From Ruicaihuangia caeni (GTDB lineage: Bacteria > Actinomycetota > Actinomycetes > Actinomycetales > Microbacteriaceae), in the NCBI RefSeq assembly GCF_029952955.1, contig NZ_JASATX010000002.1, positions 307,316 to 371,315 on the forward strand: a DNA stretch of 64,000 nucleotides, written 5' to 3'. The position numbers and the translations under genes are program-made. Of this stretch, positions 34,083 through 42,940 are shown piece by piece. Under the pieces are notes generated by a model, which worked only from the letters and a program-made list of their open reading frames with translations, made no database searches and was not told the origin of the DNA. Numbering within the stretch: the first letter of the stretch is position 1; each line of letters starts with the position of its first letter.

Positions 34083-36703
34083 CGAGATGCGCCGCGCATG
34101 TGGCGCGCGAGCTTCTCCAGCTCGACGATGATCAGCACTGTCGATGCGACCGCTCCAGCACCCAGCCATTCCGCCCACGACAGCTGAGTGAGCCCGAGCA
34201 GCTCTGCTGAGACGGGCCAGCTCATCACTGCCCAGAGCAGCACGACGGCCCCCACCGCCGTTGCAAGCAGCACCTTGTTGCGGAAGGGGCTGAGCGCGAA
34301 CAGCGACTTGTACTCGGCGCGGGCGCTGCCGACTTGAAAGAAGTTGAAGAGCACGAACGTCACCATCGCGAGGCTTCGCGCCCGCTGGTCGTCGTAGCCC
34401 TGGTGCAGCGCCCACCCGTACACGAGCACGACGAAGGCGCCCATCCACACTCCCGTGACGAAGGTGCGGATCCACAGCGTTCGCGAGAGCACGCCCTCGG
34501 TTCGCGAACGGGGTGGCCGATGCAACTCGCGGCCCTCCGCGGGTTCGAGCGCGAGCGCGATGTCCTGGATGCCGCAGGTGACGAGATTGATCCAGAGGAT
34601 CTGCACCGGCAGGAAGATCAGCGGTTGATCGAGGATCAAGTTGATGGAGAGCGCGACGACACCGGCCACGCCGTTCGACAGCAGGAAGAACGTGGCCTTT
34701 CGGATCGCTGCGAACGTGACCCGACCCTGCTCGATGGCGTGCACGATCGTGGTGAAGTTGTCGTCAGTGAGCACGAGATCGGATGCCTCCCGGGCCACGT
34801 CAGTGCCCGACCGCCCCATGGAGACCCCGATCGCCGCGGCCCTGAGGGCGGGCGCATCGTTCACGCCGTCGCCGGTCACGGCCACGGTGTCCGGGCCGTC
34901 CTCGAGGATGCGCACGATGCGCAGTTTGTCTTGCGGCGAGACGCGCGCTGCGACATTGGTCTTCGTCAAGCGAGCAGCGAGTTCGTCATCGCTGAGCACG
35001 GCGATCTCGGCGCCGGTGAGGGGCGGGCTGGATGTCTCGATGCCCAGGCGCCGGGCGATGGCCTCTGCCGTGATCGGATGATCCCCCGTGATCATCTTCA
35101 CAGCGACGCCCGCACGACGGCAGTCGGCGATGGCGGCTGCGACATCCGGCCGAGGAGGGTCGGCCATGCCCTCCATGCCGAGCAAGGTCAGCCCGGCAGG
35201 GTCGGCGAGCGCGGCCGTCGCGTCCTCATGAGGCTCCAGAACCCGGAACGCCACCGCGATGACGCGCAACCCCTCCTGCGCCATCGTCTCGTTCGCCTCG
35301 AGCACCCTGCCGGGCGAGTACCCGTTTTCCTCGCCCCAGAGCGATGTGCTCATCGCTGCCAGGGTCTCGGGCGACCCCTTGACGTAGAGCACGGATCGGC
35401 CGTCGGCTCGTCGTCGCACCGTCTGGGAGTAGCGCAATTGCGGTTCGTATGGAGTGTGAGCGACAGGATCGGCCGCGCGCTCGGTCTCATGAACGGCGCC
35501 CGTGGCGAGCGCCGCCTCCGCCATGGCCACGTCGACAGCATCCCCGTGGAGCGTTCCGTCGTGACCGCGCTGGGCTTCGTTCGTGAGCGCGCCGCCACGC
35601 AGAGTCTGCAGCGCGAGGTCGCTGAGCGGCCCCGTGGGCGACTCGAAGCCGTGCGCGGTCCAGAGTTGCTCCACCGTCAATCGATTCTGGGTGAGCGTGC
35701 CAGTCTTGTCAGACGCGATGACCGTGGTCGACCCCAGCGTCTCGACCGAGGGAAGAGTGCGCACGATGGCCCCGCGTCTCGCCATCCGGGAGACCCCGAC
35801 GCTCATCGCGACCGTGAGGATGATGGGCAGCGACTCCGGAATCGTCGCGACGGCTAGCGCCACCGCAGTGCGGAACATCTCGTCGACGGCGTATCCGCTC
35901 AACAACCCGACGCCGAACACGAAGACGATCGTGGCGAGCACGATCAGTCCGATACGGCGCTCCAGTGCATGAGTGAGCTTCTGCAGGGGCGTCTTGCTCG
36001 CGCGGCCGACGACGAGGCCGCTGATCGCGCCCAATTGCGTCTCGGCGCCAGTCGCCACCACGATCCCGGTGCCGCGGCCCGAGGTGACGAACGTCCCGCT
36101 GAACGCCAGGCTGAGGCGGTCGCCCGTCGCCGCATCGGCGGCTACCGGGTCGGCCCCTTTGGCGACCGCGATGGACTCACCGGTGAGCATCGATTCATCG
36201 ATGCTCAGGCCGTTGACGGCGATCAGTCTGAGATCGGCGGGCACCTGAGCGCCGCTCTCGAGCTTCACGAGGTCCCCAGGCACGAGCGCTGCCGACTCGA
36301 TGACGTGCTCGACCCCATCGCGGAGCACCAGCGCATTGGTGCTCGCCAGCGATTGAAGAGCGCGTACGTCGTGCTCCGCCTTCCGCTCCTGCGCGAAGCC
36401 GAGCGCGGCATTCAGGGCGAGCACCATCCCGATCGCCGCGGTATCGACCCAGTGCTGCTGAGCGGCGGTGATGGCTGCGGCGATCGCCAGGATGGCGATG
36501 AGAGGGCTGACGAACTGTCGAGCCAGCACGCGCCACCATGGGGTCGGCGGGGCGACCGGCAGCGCGTTCGCCCCGTAGTCGCTGAGTCGTTCTTCGGCCT
36601 CCACCGCTGTCAAACCGCTATCGGGCGTGCGCAGCAGTTCCCGCACGCGCTCGCCGTCGAGCGCGTGCCATTCGGGCCGTTGCGAAGCGAGCGGTTGCGG
36701 CAC
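34079..36703 (-). CDS. P2-type cation ATPase (calcium/magnesium/sodium-like)
   Basis: This 874-residue P-type ATPase of the SERCA/PMR1-like branch has an N-terminal cation ATPase domain (WHALDGERVRELL), TGES at 174-177, transport motif IPESLP (289-293 region), phosphorylated Asp332 in SDKTGTLTQN, MITGDHP, TGDGVNDAPAL and six C-terminal helices. IPESLP in place of PEGLP is the family's helix M4 site and is compatible with calcium, but the ion is not certain. It probably acts in export or homeostasis at the cytoplasmic membrane. The gene is convergent with the P1B ATPase, overlapping by 4 bp. Confidence 0.88.
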   Translation of the reverse strand: MPQPLASQRPEWHALDGERVRELLRTPDSGLTAVEAEERLSDYGANALPVAPPTPWWRVLARQFVSPLIAILAIAAAITAAQQHWVDTAAIGMVLALNAALGFAQERKAEHDVRALQSLASTNALVLRDGVEHVIESAALVPGDLVKLESGAQVPADLRLIAVNGLSIDESMLTGESIAVAKGADPVAADAATGDRLSLAFSGTFVTSGRGTGIVVATGAETQLGAISGLVVGRASKTPLQKLTHALERRIGLIVLATIVFVFGVGLLSGYAVDEMFRTAVALAVATIPESLPIILTVAMSVGVSRMARRGAIVRTLPSVETLGSTTVIASDKTGTLTQNRLTVEQLWTAHGFESPTGPLSDLALQTLRGGALTNEAQRGHDGTLHGDAVDVAMAEAALATGAVHETERAADPVAHTPYEPQLRYSQTVRRRADGRSVLYVKGSPETLAAMSTSLWGEENGYSPGRVLEANETMAQEGLRVIAVAFRVLEPHEDATAALADPAGLTLLGMEGMADPPRPDVAAAIADCRRAGVAVKMITGDHPITAEAIARRLGIETSSPPLTGAEIAVLSDDELAARLTKTNVAARVSPQDKLRIVRILEDGPDTVAVTGDGVNDAPALRAAAIGVSMGRSGTDVAREASDLVLTDDNFTTIVHAIEQGRVTFAAIRKATFFLLSNGVAGVVALSINLILDQPLIFLPVQILWINLVTCGIQDIALALEPAEGRELHRPPRSRTEGVLSRTLWIRTFVTGVWMGAFVVLVYGWALHQGYDDQRARSLAMVTFVLFNFFQVGSARAEYKSLFALSPFRNKVLLATAVGAVVLLWAVMSWPVSAELLGLTQLSWAEWLGAGAVASTVLIIVELEKLARHMRGASR

Positions 36704-36899
36704 CGGAGACCAACCTCCACAGCGTCTGGGGAACGCTTGCTACGAGAGTAGAGAGATCATTGTGAGCGCGCTCGGAATCCGAGCCTTGCGCTCGGTTCCG
36801 CAGTAGTGTTATTGGGCCGCACGGCCGCGCGGCCTCCAATGCGCGGTCCCCACACCATCACCAGCGCTGCGCTCTCGCGCTCACTCTCGAGGAACACTC

Positions 36900-38633
36900 T
36901 TGGCACTGCTCTCGTTGACCTTGCGTGCCGCGCGCCCGTACGCCGCGTGGATCGCAGCGGTCGTGGTCCTTCAACTCATCGCGACGATCGCCGCGCTCTA
37001 TCTGCCCAGCTTGAACGCTCAGATCATCGACAAGGGCATCGCTTCCGGCGACCTCGAGTTCATCTGGAACACGGGGATGCTGATGCTCACCGTGTGTCTC
37101 GTGCAGGCCGCCGCAGCGATCACCGCCATCTACTTCGGCGCTCGCACGGCCATGGCTGTCGGGCGCGACCTTCGCCGTTGGGTGTACCGCAAGGTCGATT
37201 CCCTCAGCGCGCTCGAAGTGAACCGGTTCGGCGCCGCAACGCTGATCACCCGTGGCACGAATGATGTGCAACAGGTGCAGATGCTGGTGCTGATGACGCT
37301 CAACTTCATGGTGTCGACCCCGATCATGTGCATCGGCGGCATCATCATGGCGCTGCGCGAAGACCTCGGCCTGTCGTGGCTCGTGTGGGTGTCGGTGCCG
37401 ACGCTCGCCCTCGTGGTCGGCGTGCTCGTCTACTTCTTGATGCCGCTGTTCCGGCTGATGCAAGACCGCATCGACGGCATCAACGGCGTGCTGCGTGAGC
37501 AGATCACCGGCATCCGCGTCGTGCGGGCGTTCGTGCGAGAGCCGTTCGAGTCGGATCGCTACCGCCGTGCGAACAAGGCGATCACCGATGTGTCGGTGAA
37601 AGTCGGCAACCTGTTCGTGCTGATGTTCCCGGCGATCATGATGATCCTGCACCTCGCCACCGCAGCGGTGCTGTGGTTCGGCGGCGAGCGGGTGGATGCC
37701 GGCGAGATGCAGGTTGGCGCCCTGACCGCGTTCCTGCAGTACCTGCTGCAGATCCTGATGGCGGTCATGATGGGCGTCTTCATGGTGATGATGATTCCGC
37801 GCGCCGTCGTCTGCGCCGAGCGGATCGACGAGGTGCTGCGTACCGAGACGCACCAGGTCGTTCCTGAGACGGAACGGGTGCCGAGCCCCACCGAGGGACG
37901 GGTCGAGTTCCGCAATGTCACCTTCGGCTACCCGGGCGCCGAACGCCCCGTGCTCGATGACGTCAGCTTCGTGGCGGAACCCGGCCGCACCACGGCCATC
38001 ATCGGTTCGACCGGCGCGGGCAAGACCACGCTGGTCGCGCTCGTGCCCCGCCTCTACGATCCCCAGCAGGGCGAGGTGACGATCGGTGGCGTGCCCGTCG
38101 CAGAGCTCACCCGCAGGCAACTGGCAGACACGGTGGCCCTGGTGCCTCAGAAGCCGTATCTCTTCTCGGGCACGGTGGCGTCGAATCTGCGCGTGGGCGA
38201 TGAGCACGCCTCGGATGACGACCTCTGGGAGGCGCTGCGCGTGGCGCAGGCCGAGGACTTCGTGCGCGATATGCCGAAGGGGCTCGACTCACCGATCGCC
38301 CAGGGCGGCTCGAACGTCTCCGGCGGCCAGCGCCAGCGGCTGTCGATCGCTCGTGCCCTGCTCGCGAAGCCCAAGGTGTACCTGTTCGACGACTCATTCT
38401 CGGCCCTCGACGTGACCACCGACGCGCGTCTGCGTGAGGCGCTCGGTCGCGTGACCGGCGAGGCCGCACTGATCGTGGTGGCGCAGCGGGTCTCGACGAT
38501 CGTCGATGCCGACCGGATCATCGTGCTCGACGGCGGCGTCATCGTCGGCTCAGGCACTCACGAGGAACTGCTCGCCGACAACCCGACGTACCAGGAGATC
38601 GTCGAGTCGCAGCTGAGCGCGGAGGTGGTGTGA
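36900..38633 (+). CDS. ABC exporter half-transporter, degenerate subunit
   Basis: This 577-residue six-helix plus ATPase protein has Walker A GSTGAGKTT and signature VSGGQRQR. The residue after Walker B is Asp (FDDSFSALD) and the H-loop histidine is Gln (VVAQRVS). Both changes mark a non-catalytic site, so it must pair with the next gene as a heterodimeric multidrug-type exporter. The start is TTG 36900 behind GAGGA. The partner begins one base after its stop. The substrate is unknown. Confidence 0.87.
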   Translation: MALLSLTLRAARPYAAWIAAVVVLQLIATIAALYLPSLNAQIIDKGIASGDLEFIWNTGMLMLTVCLVQAAAAITAIYFGARTAMAVGRDLRRWVYRKVDSLSALEVNRFGAATLITRGTNDVQQVQMLVLMTLNFMVSTPIMCIGGIIMALREDLGLSWLVWVSVPTLALVVGVLVYFLMPLFRLMQDRIDGINGVLREQITGIRVVRAFVREPFESDRYRRANKAITDVSVKVGNLFVLMFPAIMMILHLATAAVLWFGGERVDAGEMQVGALTAFLQYLLQILMAVMMGVFMVMMIPRAVVCAERIDEVLRTETHQVVPETERVPSPTEGRVEFRNVTFGYPGAERPVLDDVSFVAEPGRTTAIIGSTGAGKTTLVALVPRLYDPQQGEVTIGGVPVAELTRRQLADTVALVPQKPYLFSGTVASNLRVGDEHASDDDLWEALRVAQAEDFVRDMPKGLDSPIAQGGSNVSGGQRQRLSIARALLAKPKVYLFDDSFSALDVTTDARLREALGRVTGEAALIVVAQRVSTIVDADRIIVLDGGVIVGSGTHEELLADNPTYQEIVESQLSAEVV

Positions 38634-38634
38634 C

Positions 38635-40737
38635 ATGGCCAGGCGCATGCGCAACGGCGGCCGTCGCTCAAGCGTGGGCGGCGACACGGTGATCGACGAG
38701 ACCGAGAAGGATGCGGCATCCGACGGTGCCGGTGAGGAGTTCGCGGAGGAGTTCGTGCCGACCGAGGCCGACGGCGACATGTTCGGCGGCACTCCGCCGA
38801 AGAAGCCGAAGCACTTCTGGCCCTCGGCGAAGCGTCTGTTCGGCCTGCTGCGCGCCGAGCGCGCGGCGATGCTGGTCGTGGTCGCGCTGGTCGCGATCTC
38901 CGTGGTGCTCACGGTCATCGCGCCGAAGATCCTCGGCATGGCGATGGACACCATCTTCAACGGCATCATCGGAGCTCAACTGCCCGCGGGCCTGACTCTC
39001 GACCAGGTCATCGAGCAGGCGCGCGCCAACGGCAACGGCCAGTTCGCCGACATGCTGCAGGGCACATCGGTCGTGCCCGGCGAGGGCATCGATTTCGCGG
39101 TACTCGGCCGGCTCATCATCGTCGTGCTCGCCATGTACACGGTCGCGTCGGTGCTCATGTGGTTGCAGGGCTACCTGCTCAACGGACTCGTGATGCGCGC
39201 CGTCTACGGCCTGCGGCAGGACATTGAGGAGAAGCTGAACCGGCTGCCGCTGAGCTACTTCGACACCCGACAGCGCGGCGACCTCATGTCGCGCGTGACG
39301 AATGACGTCGACAACATCCAGGCCGCGCTGCAGCAGGCGTTCTCGCAGCTCGTGCAATCGGTGCTCATGGTCGTCGGCATCGCCGCGATGATGTTCATCG
39401 TCTCGTGGCAATTGGCGCTGATCGCGCTGATCGCCCTACCGCTCTCCGGCATCATCGCCGGTGTGATCGGGGTGCGCTCGCAGAAGCTGTTCACCGCGCA
39501 ATGGAAGAACACGGGAGCGCTCAACGGTCATATCGAGGAATCGTTCTCCGGGCAGGACATCGTTCGCGCCTTCGGCCGTGACCGCGAGATGCTCGAGGAG
39601 TTCGACCGCCGCAACGAGTCGCTCTTCAAGGCGTCGTTCGGGGCCCAGTTCGTGTCGGGCATGATCATGCCATCGATGACCTTCGTCTCCTACCTGTCGT
39701 ATGTGCTGATCGCCGTGGTCGGCGGGCTGCGGGTGGCTTCGGGGCAGATGACGCTCGGCGACGCGACCGCGTTCATCCAGTACTCGCGCGAGTTCTCGCA
39801 GCCGATCGGTCAGATGGCGGGCATGGCGAACATGCTGCAGTCGGGTGTCGCCTCGGCCGAGCGCACCTTCGAACTGCTGGATGCCGATGAGCAGCAGCCT
39901 GAGACCGCCACCGCGACGCTGCCCGCCCGCACCGACGGCCGCGTCGAGTTCCAGCACGTGACGTTCTCGTACGACCCCGAGCATCCGCTCATCGAAGACC
40001 TCTCGTTCTCGGCGGAGCCGGGGCACACCATCGCGATCGTCGGGCCGACCGGTGCCGGCAAGACGACCCTGGTCAACCTCGTCATGCGCTTCTACGAGCT
40101 CACCGGCGGGCGGATCCTGCTCGACGGCGTCGACATCACCGACCTCTCGCGGCATGACCTGCGCTCGCGCATCGGCATGGTGCTGCAGGACGCCTGGCTC
40201 TTCGGCGGCACGATCCGCGAGAACATCCGCTACGGCCGCCTCGACGCGACCGATGAGGAAGTCGTCGAAGCGGCAGAGGCCACCATGGTCGACCGCTTCG
40301 TGCGGCAGCTGCCCGAGGGGTACGACACGATCATCGACGCCGAGGGAGGCAGCGTGTCGGCCGGCGAGCGCCAGCTCATCACGATCGCGCGCGCATTCCT
40401 CGCGAATCCGTCGCTGCTGATCCTCGACGAGGCCACCTCCTCGGTCGACACCCGTACGGAACTGCTCGTGCAGCACGCCATGGCCGCGCTGCGCACCGAT
40501 CGCACCTCGTTCGTGATCGCCCACCGCTTGTCGACGATCCGCGACGCCGACACGATCCTGGTGATGCAGCAGGGTCGCATCGTCGAGCAGGGTGACCACG
40601 AGACGCTGCTGGAGCGCCGCGGTGCGTACTACGACCTCTACATGTCGCAGTTCCGCGGCGGTGAAGAAGCCGACACGGGCGCGGGCGCGCCCACCGGCGC
40701 CGTGCCGACGCTGACGGGGACCACCTCGCAGACCTGA
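38635..40737 (+). CDS. ABC exporter half-transporter, catalytic subunit
   Basis: This 700-residue protein has an acidic N-terminal extension of about 65 residues (with EFAEEFVPTEADGDMFGG), six helices and an ATPase domain: Walker A GPTGAGKTT, signature VSAGERQL, catalytic Glu in LILDEATSSVD and His in IAHRLS. It is the ATP-hydrolysing partner of the preceding gene. The loop between helices 1 and 2 is long (about residues 115-160), as in MdlB/TmrB-like proteins of this type. It is followed by a strong terminator. Confidence 0.87.
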   Translation: MARRMRNGGRRSSVGGDTVIDETEKDAASDGAGEEFAEEFVPTEADGDMFGGTPPKKPKHFWPSAKRLFGLLRAERAAMLVVVALVAISVVLTVIAPKILGMAMDTIFNGIIGAQLPAGLTLDQVIEQARANGNGQFADMLQGTSVVPGEGIDFAVLGRLIIVVLAMYTVASVLMWLQGYLLNGLVMRAVYGLRQDIEEKLNRLPLSYFDTRQRGDLMSRVTNDVDNIQAALQQAFSQLVQSVLMVVGIAAMMFIVSWQLALIALIALPLSGIIAGVIGVRSQKLFTAQWKNTGALNGHIEESFSGQDIVRAFGRDREMLEEFDRRNESLFKASFGAQFVSGMIMPSMTFVSYLSYVLIAVVGGLRVASGQMTLGDATAFIQYSREFSQPIGQMAGMANMLQSGVASAERTFELLDADEQQPETATATLPARTDGRVEFQHVTFSYDPEHPLIEDLSFSAEPGHTIAIVGPTGAGKTTLVNLVMRFYELTGGRILLDGVDITDLSRHDLRSRIGMVLQDAWLFGGTIRENIRYGRLDATDEEVVEAAEATMVDRFVRQLPEGYDTIIDAEGGSVSAGERQLITIARAFLANPSLLILDEATSSVDTRTELLVQHAMAALRTDRTSFVIAHRLSTIRDADTILVMQQGRIVEQGDHETLLERRGAYYDLYMSQFRGGEEADTGAGAPTGAVPTLTGTTSQT

Positions 40738-40743
40738 GCGAGG

Positions 40744-40776
40744 GCGGATGCCGGGGGCTCGGCCTCCGGCATCCGC
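40744..40776. terminator. Terminator between exporter genes and purU
   Basis: GCGGATGCCGG (40744-40754) pairs with CCGGCATCCGC (40766-40776). It sits 6 bp past the exporter stop and serves two convergent units. The arms again use the GGATGCC word. Confidence 0.8.
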
Positions 40777-40815
40777 CGCTCACAGCTCGGCCGTGGCGCG
40801 CCAGTCGTAGACGCG

Positions 40816-41706
40816 CTACTTGAAGATGATGGTGCGGTGGCGGTCGAGCAGCACGCGGTGCTCGGCGAACCAGCGCACCGCCTGCGTCAGCGTGCGGCTC
40901 TCTTCGTCCTGCCCGATCGAGATGAGTTCGGCGGGACTCTGCGAGTGGTCGACCCTCACGACGTTCTGCTCGATGATCGGGCCCTCGTCGAGGTCGCTGG
41001 TCACGAAGTGGGCGGTCGCGCCGATGAGCTTCACGCCGCGGGCGTGCGCCTGCCGGTACGGGTTCGCGCCCTTGAAGCCGGGCAGGAACGAGTGGTGGAT
41101 GTTGATGGCGCGGCCCTCGAGCGCATCGCACAGCTCCGGGGAGAGGATCTGCATGTAGCGGGCCAGCACGACGAGTTCGATGTCGTGCTGCTCGACGACC
41201 TCGAGGATGCGTCGCTCGAAGGCGGCCTTCTGTGAGGCATCGGTCACTGGCGCCGATTCGAACGGCACTCCGTAGAATGCCGCGAGCTCGCCGAGGTCTG
41301 GATGGTTGCTCATGACGAGCGGGATCTCGACCGGCAGTTGGCCGGCACGCTGTCGGAAGAGCAGGTCGTTGAGGCAGTGCCCCGCCTTGGAGACCAGCAC
41401 GAGCGTGCGGAGTGGACGCCCGACGACGTCGAGTGCCCAAGTCATGTCGTAGCGCTCCGTCACCGGCCGAAGCGCCTGTTCGAAGTGCTCGCGGTCGGTC
41501 GAAGACTCCACCTGCAAGCGCATGAAGAAGCGCCCGGTGTCTTCACTGGAGAACTGCTGCGACTCCGTGATGTTGCCCTCGGCCTGCACGATGGCCCCGC
41601 TGATGGCGTGGACGATTCCCGGCTGGTCGTCGCAGACGAGAGTGAGGATCCAGTGATTGGGCCAAGGCGCTGCGGCGGCGGCCGCGTGAGGGGCAGTCGA
41701 GGTCAC
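40816..41706 (-). CDS. purU: Formyltetrahydrofolate deformylase
   Basis: PurU hydrolyses 10-formyltetrahydrofolate to formate and tetrahydrofolate, balancing one-carbon pools. The 296-residue protein has an N-terminal ACT domain (WILTLVCDDQPGIVHAISG, residues about 18-100) and a formyltransferase domain with the catalytic Asn and His in INIHHSFLPGFKGANPY and Asp in DLDEGPIIEQ. The start is GTG 41706, with a TACCCT box 6 nt upstream, so it is probably leaderless. It is divergent from the cupin-led operon. Confidence 0.94.
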   Translation of the reverse strand: MTSTAPHAAAAAAPWPNHWILTLVCDDQPGIVHAISGAIVQAEGNITESQQFSSEDTGRFFMRLQVESSTDREHFEQALRPVTERYDMTWALDVVGRPLRTLVLVSKAGHCLNDLLFRQRAGQLPVEIPLVMSNHPDLGELAAFYGVPFESAPVTDASQKAAFERRILEVVEQHDIELVVLARYMQILSPELCDALEGRAINIHHSFLPGFKGANPYRQAHARGVKLIGATAHFVTSDLDEGPIIEQNVVRVDHSQSPAELISIGQDEESRTLTQAVRWFAEHRVLLDRHRTIIFK

Positions 41707-41712
41707 CCCTCA

Positions 41713-41718
41713 AGGGTA
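41713..41718 (-). promoter_or_regulatory. -10 box TACCCT for leaderless purU
   Basis: On the minus strand TACCCT precedes the GTG start by 6 nt with no ribosome site. Confidence 0.45.
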
Positions 41719-41876
41719 TTGGCTCGGAGGGGCGGCCGAGGCCTCGATGGTGAATCATTGCCCTGCTAGGGTTTCTGCTGGTACAAAAAATACCTGGGGT
41801 CTTCGGCAACGGTCACGGAAGTCGCTTCCGGCAACGTTCCAACAGCGGGGTCCAGTCACAGTTCGAGGGGGAACTC

Positions 41877-42230
41877 ATGGCCACGATTCTCAATGTCGGC
41901 GAAAGCATCGCGCAGTCGCCGCCCACTGCGCTTCCCGCGTGGACGAACGCGCTCATCGGGCATCTCAACACCGGCACCGTCATCCACAGCGGGGGCGGGG
42001 AGCTCGACGGAGCCTGGCACTCGCAGGACAGCGACGAACTGCTCGTGGTGATCGAGGGCGCCTGCACTGTCGACACGATCGACGGCCCCACCACGCTCCG
42101 CAGCGGCGATGTGGCGCTCATCAGCGCAGGGGAGGCGCACCGGGTGAGCACGCAGGCGGGAACCAGGCTCGTGGCGGTCGAAGCGGCATCCGCTCGTCGT
42201 ACACCGCTCAGCGACCCCACCTTCGTATGA
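41877..42230 (+). CDS. Cupin domain protein heading a six-gene operon
   Basis: This 117-residue single-domain cupin has a first motif HSGGGELDGAWHSQDSDELLVVIEG (in parts; His47 region and Glu55 region) and a second motif GDVALISAGEAHRVST. It lacks the GX5HXH spacing of classical metal cupins in its first motif, so metal binding is less certain. ATG 41877 has GAGGGGG at 6 nt. Its stop overlaps the GT2-like start as ATGA. The head position with coupled genes suggests a binding or isomerising step in the same pathway, but the reaction is unknown. Confidence 0.75.
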   Translation: MATILNVGESIAQSPPTALPAWTNALIGHLNTGTVIHSGGGELDGAWHSQDSDELLVVIEGACTVDTIDGPTTLRSGDVALISAGEAHRVSTQAGTRLVAVEAASARRTPLSDPTFV

Positions 42231-42940
42231 CCCCGCGCCTCGTCGCGCTCCTGGCCGTCTTCAACGACGCTCGCTACCTCGCCGGTTGGCTCGACCGCGT
42301 CGGCTCGCAGGTCGACGCCGTGGTGGCGCTCGACGACGGCAGCACCGACGCCTCACGAGAGCTGCTGCGGGCAGCGCCGTGCGTCACGCGCTTGCTCACC
42401 GTCGACCCGGCCGAAAAGGTCGGCTGGAACGAGCCCCTCAATCGCGAGCGCCTGGTGCGAGCGGGCCAGGAGCTGAAGGGCGAGTGGTTCATCGCCTTCG
42501 ACGCCGACGAGCGGCCTGAACGGCGACTCTGGGAGCGGATGCCGCAACTGCTCGCCGACGCCGACCGGCACGGCATTGACGTGCTCGACTTCGCCCTGCG
42601 CGAGGTGTGGGATGAGCCCGATCATTACCGCAGCGACGGACTCTGGGGTCTCAAGCGCAAGGCGGCCGTGTTCCGAAATCTCGGCGACGACCACGAGTTC
42701 GACCCCGCGCAGTGGCATGGCGAGTGGTATCCGATGCAGTGCCACGGCACCGACCGCATCCAGAAGGTCGACTTCGACCTCTACCACCTGAAGATGCTGC
42801 ATGCCGATGACCGCCGCGCACGCATGGAGCGCTACCAGTCCGTCGACCCGGATGCCGAGTACCAATCCGTCGGCTACGACTACCTCTGCGACGAGTCGGG
42901 CCTGCAATTGACGAAGATCACCCGTGACCGCGCCTACTGA
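42227..42940 (+). CDS. Glycosyltransferase family 2-like protein
   Basis: This 237-residue soluble protein has a GT-A fold start RLVALLAVFNDARYLAGWLD, nucleotide-sugar motif ALDDGSTDASRELL and the DxD-like FDADERPE. The second half (DHYRSDGLWGLKRKAAVFRNLG, in parts, and VDFDLYHLKMLHADDR) does not match a family I can name. It has no membrane segments. Its operon partners are transport and small-molecule enzymes rather than polysaccharide genes, which is unusual for a GT2. Either it glycosylates a small metabolite, or it has diverged. Confidence 0.7.
   Translation: MTPRLVALLAVFNDARYLAGWLDRVGSQVDAVVALDDGSTDASRELLRAAPCVTRLLTVDPAEKVGWNEPLNRERLVRAGQELKGEWFIAFDADERPERRLWERMPQLLADADRHGIDVLDFALREVWDEPDHYRSDGLWGLKRKAAVFRNLGDDHEFDPAQWHGEWYPMQCHGTDRIQKVDFDLYHLKMLHADDRRARMERYQSVDPDAEYQSVGYDYLCDESGLQLTKITRDRAY

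Noticed and set aside
31812-34475. Open frame of nearly 900 codons on the minus strand opposite the P1B ATPase
   Set aside because: It is low-complexity Arg/Asp/His-rich, with no recognisable motif, and fully covered by a convincing P-type ATPase on the other strand.
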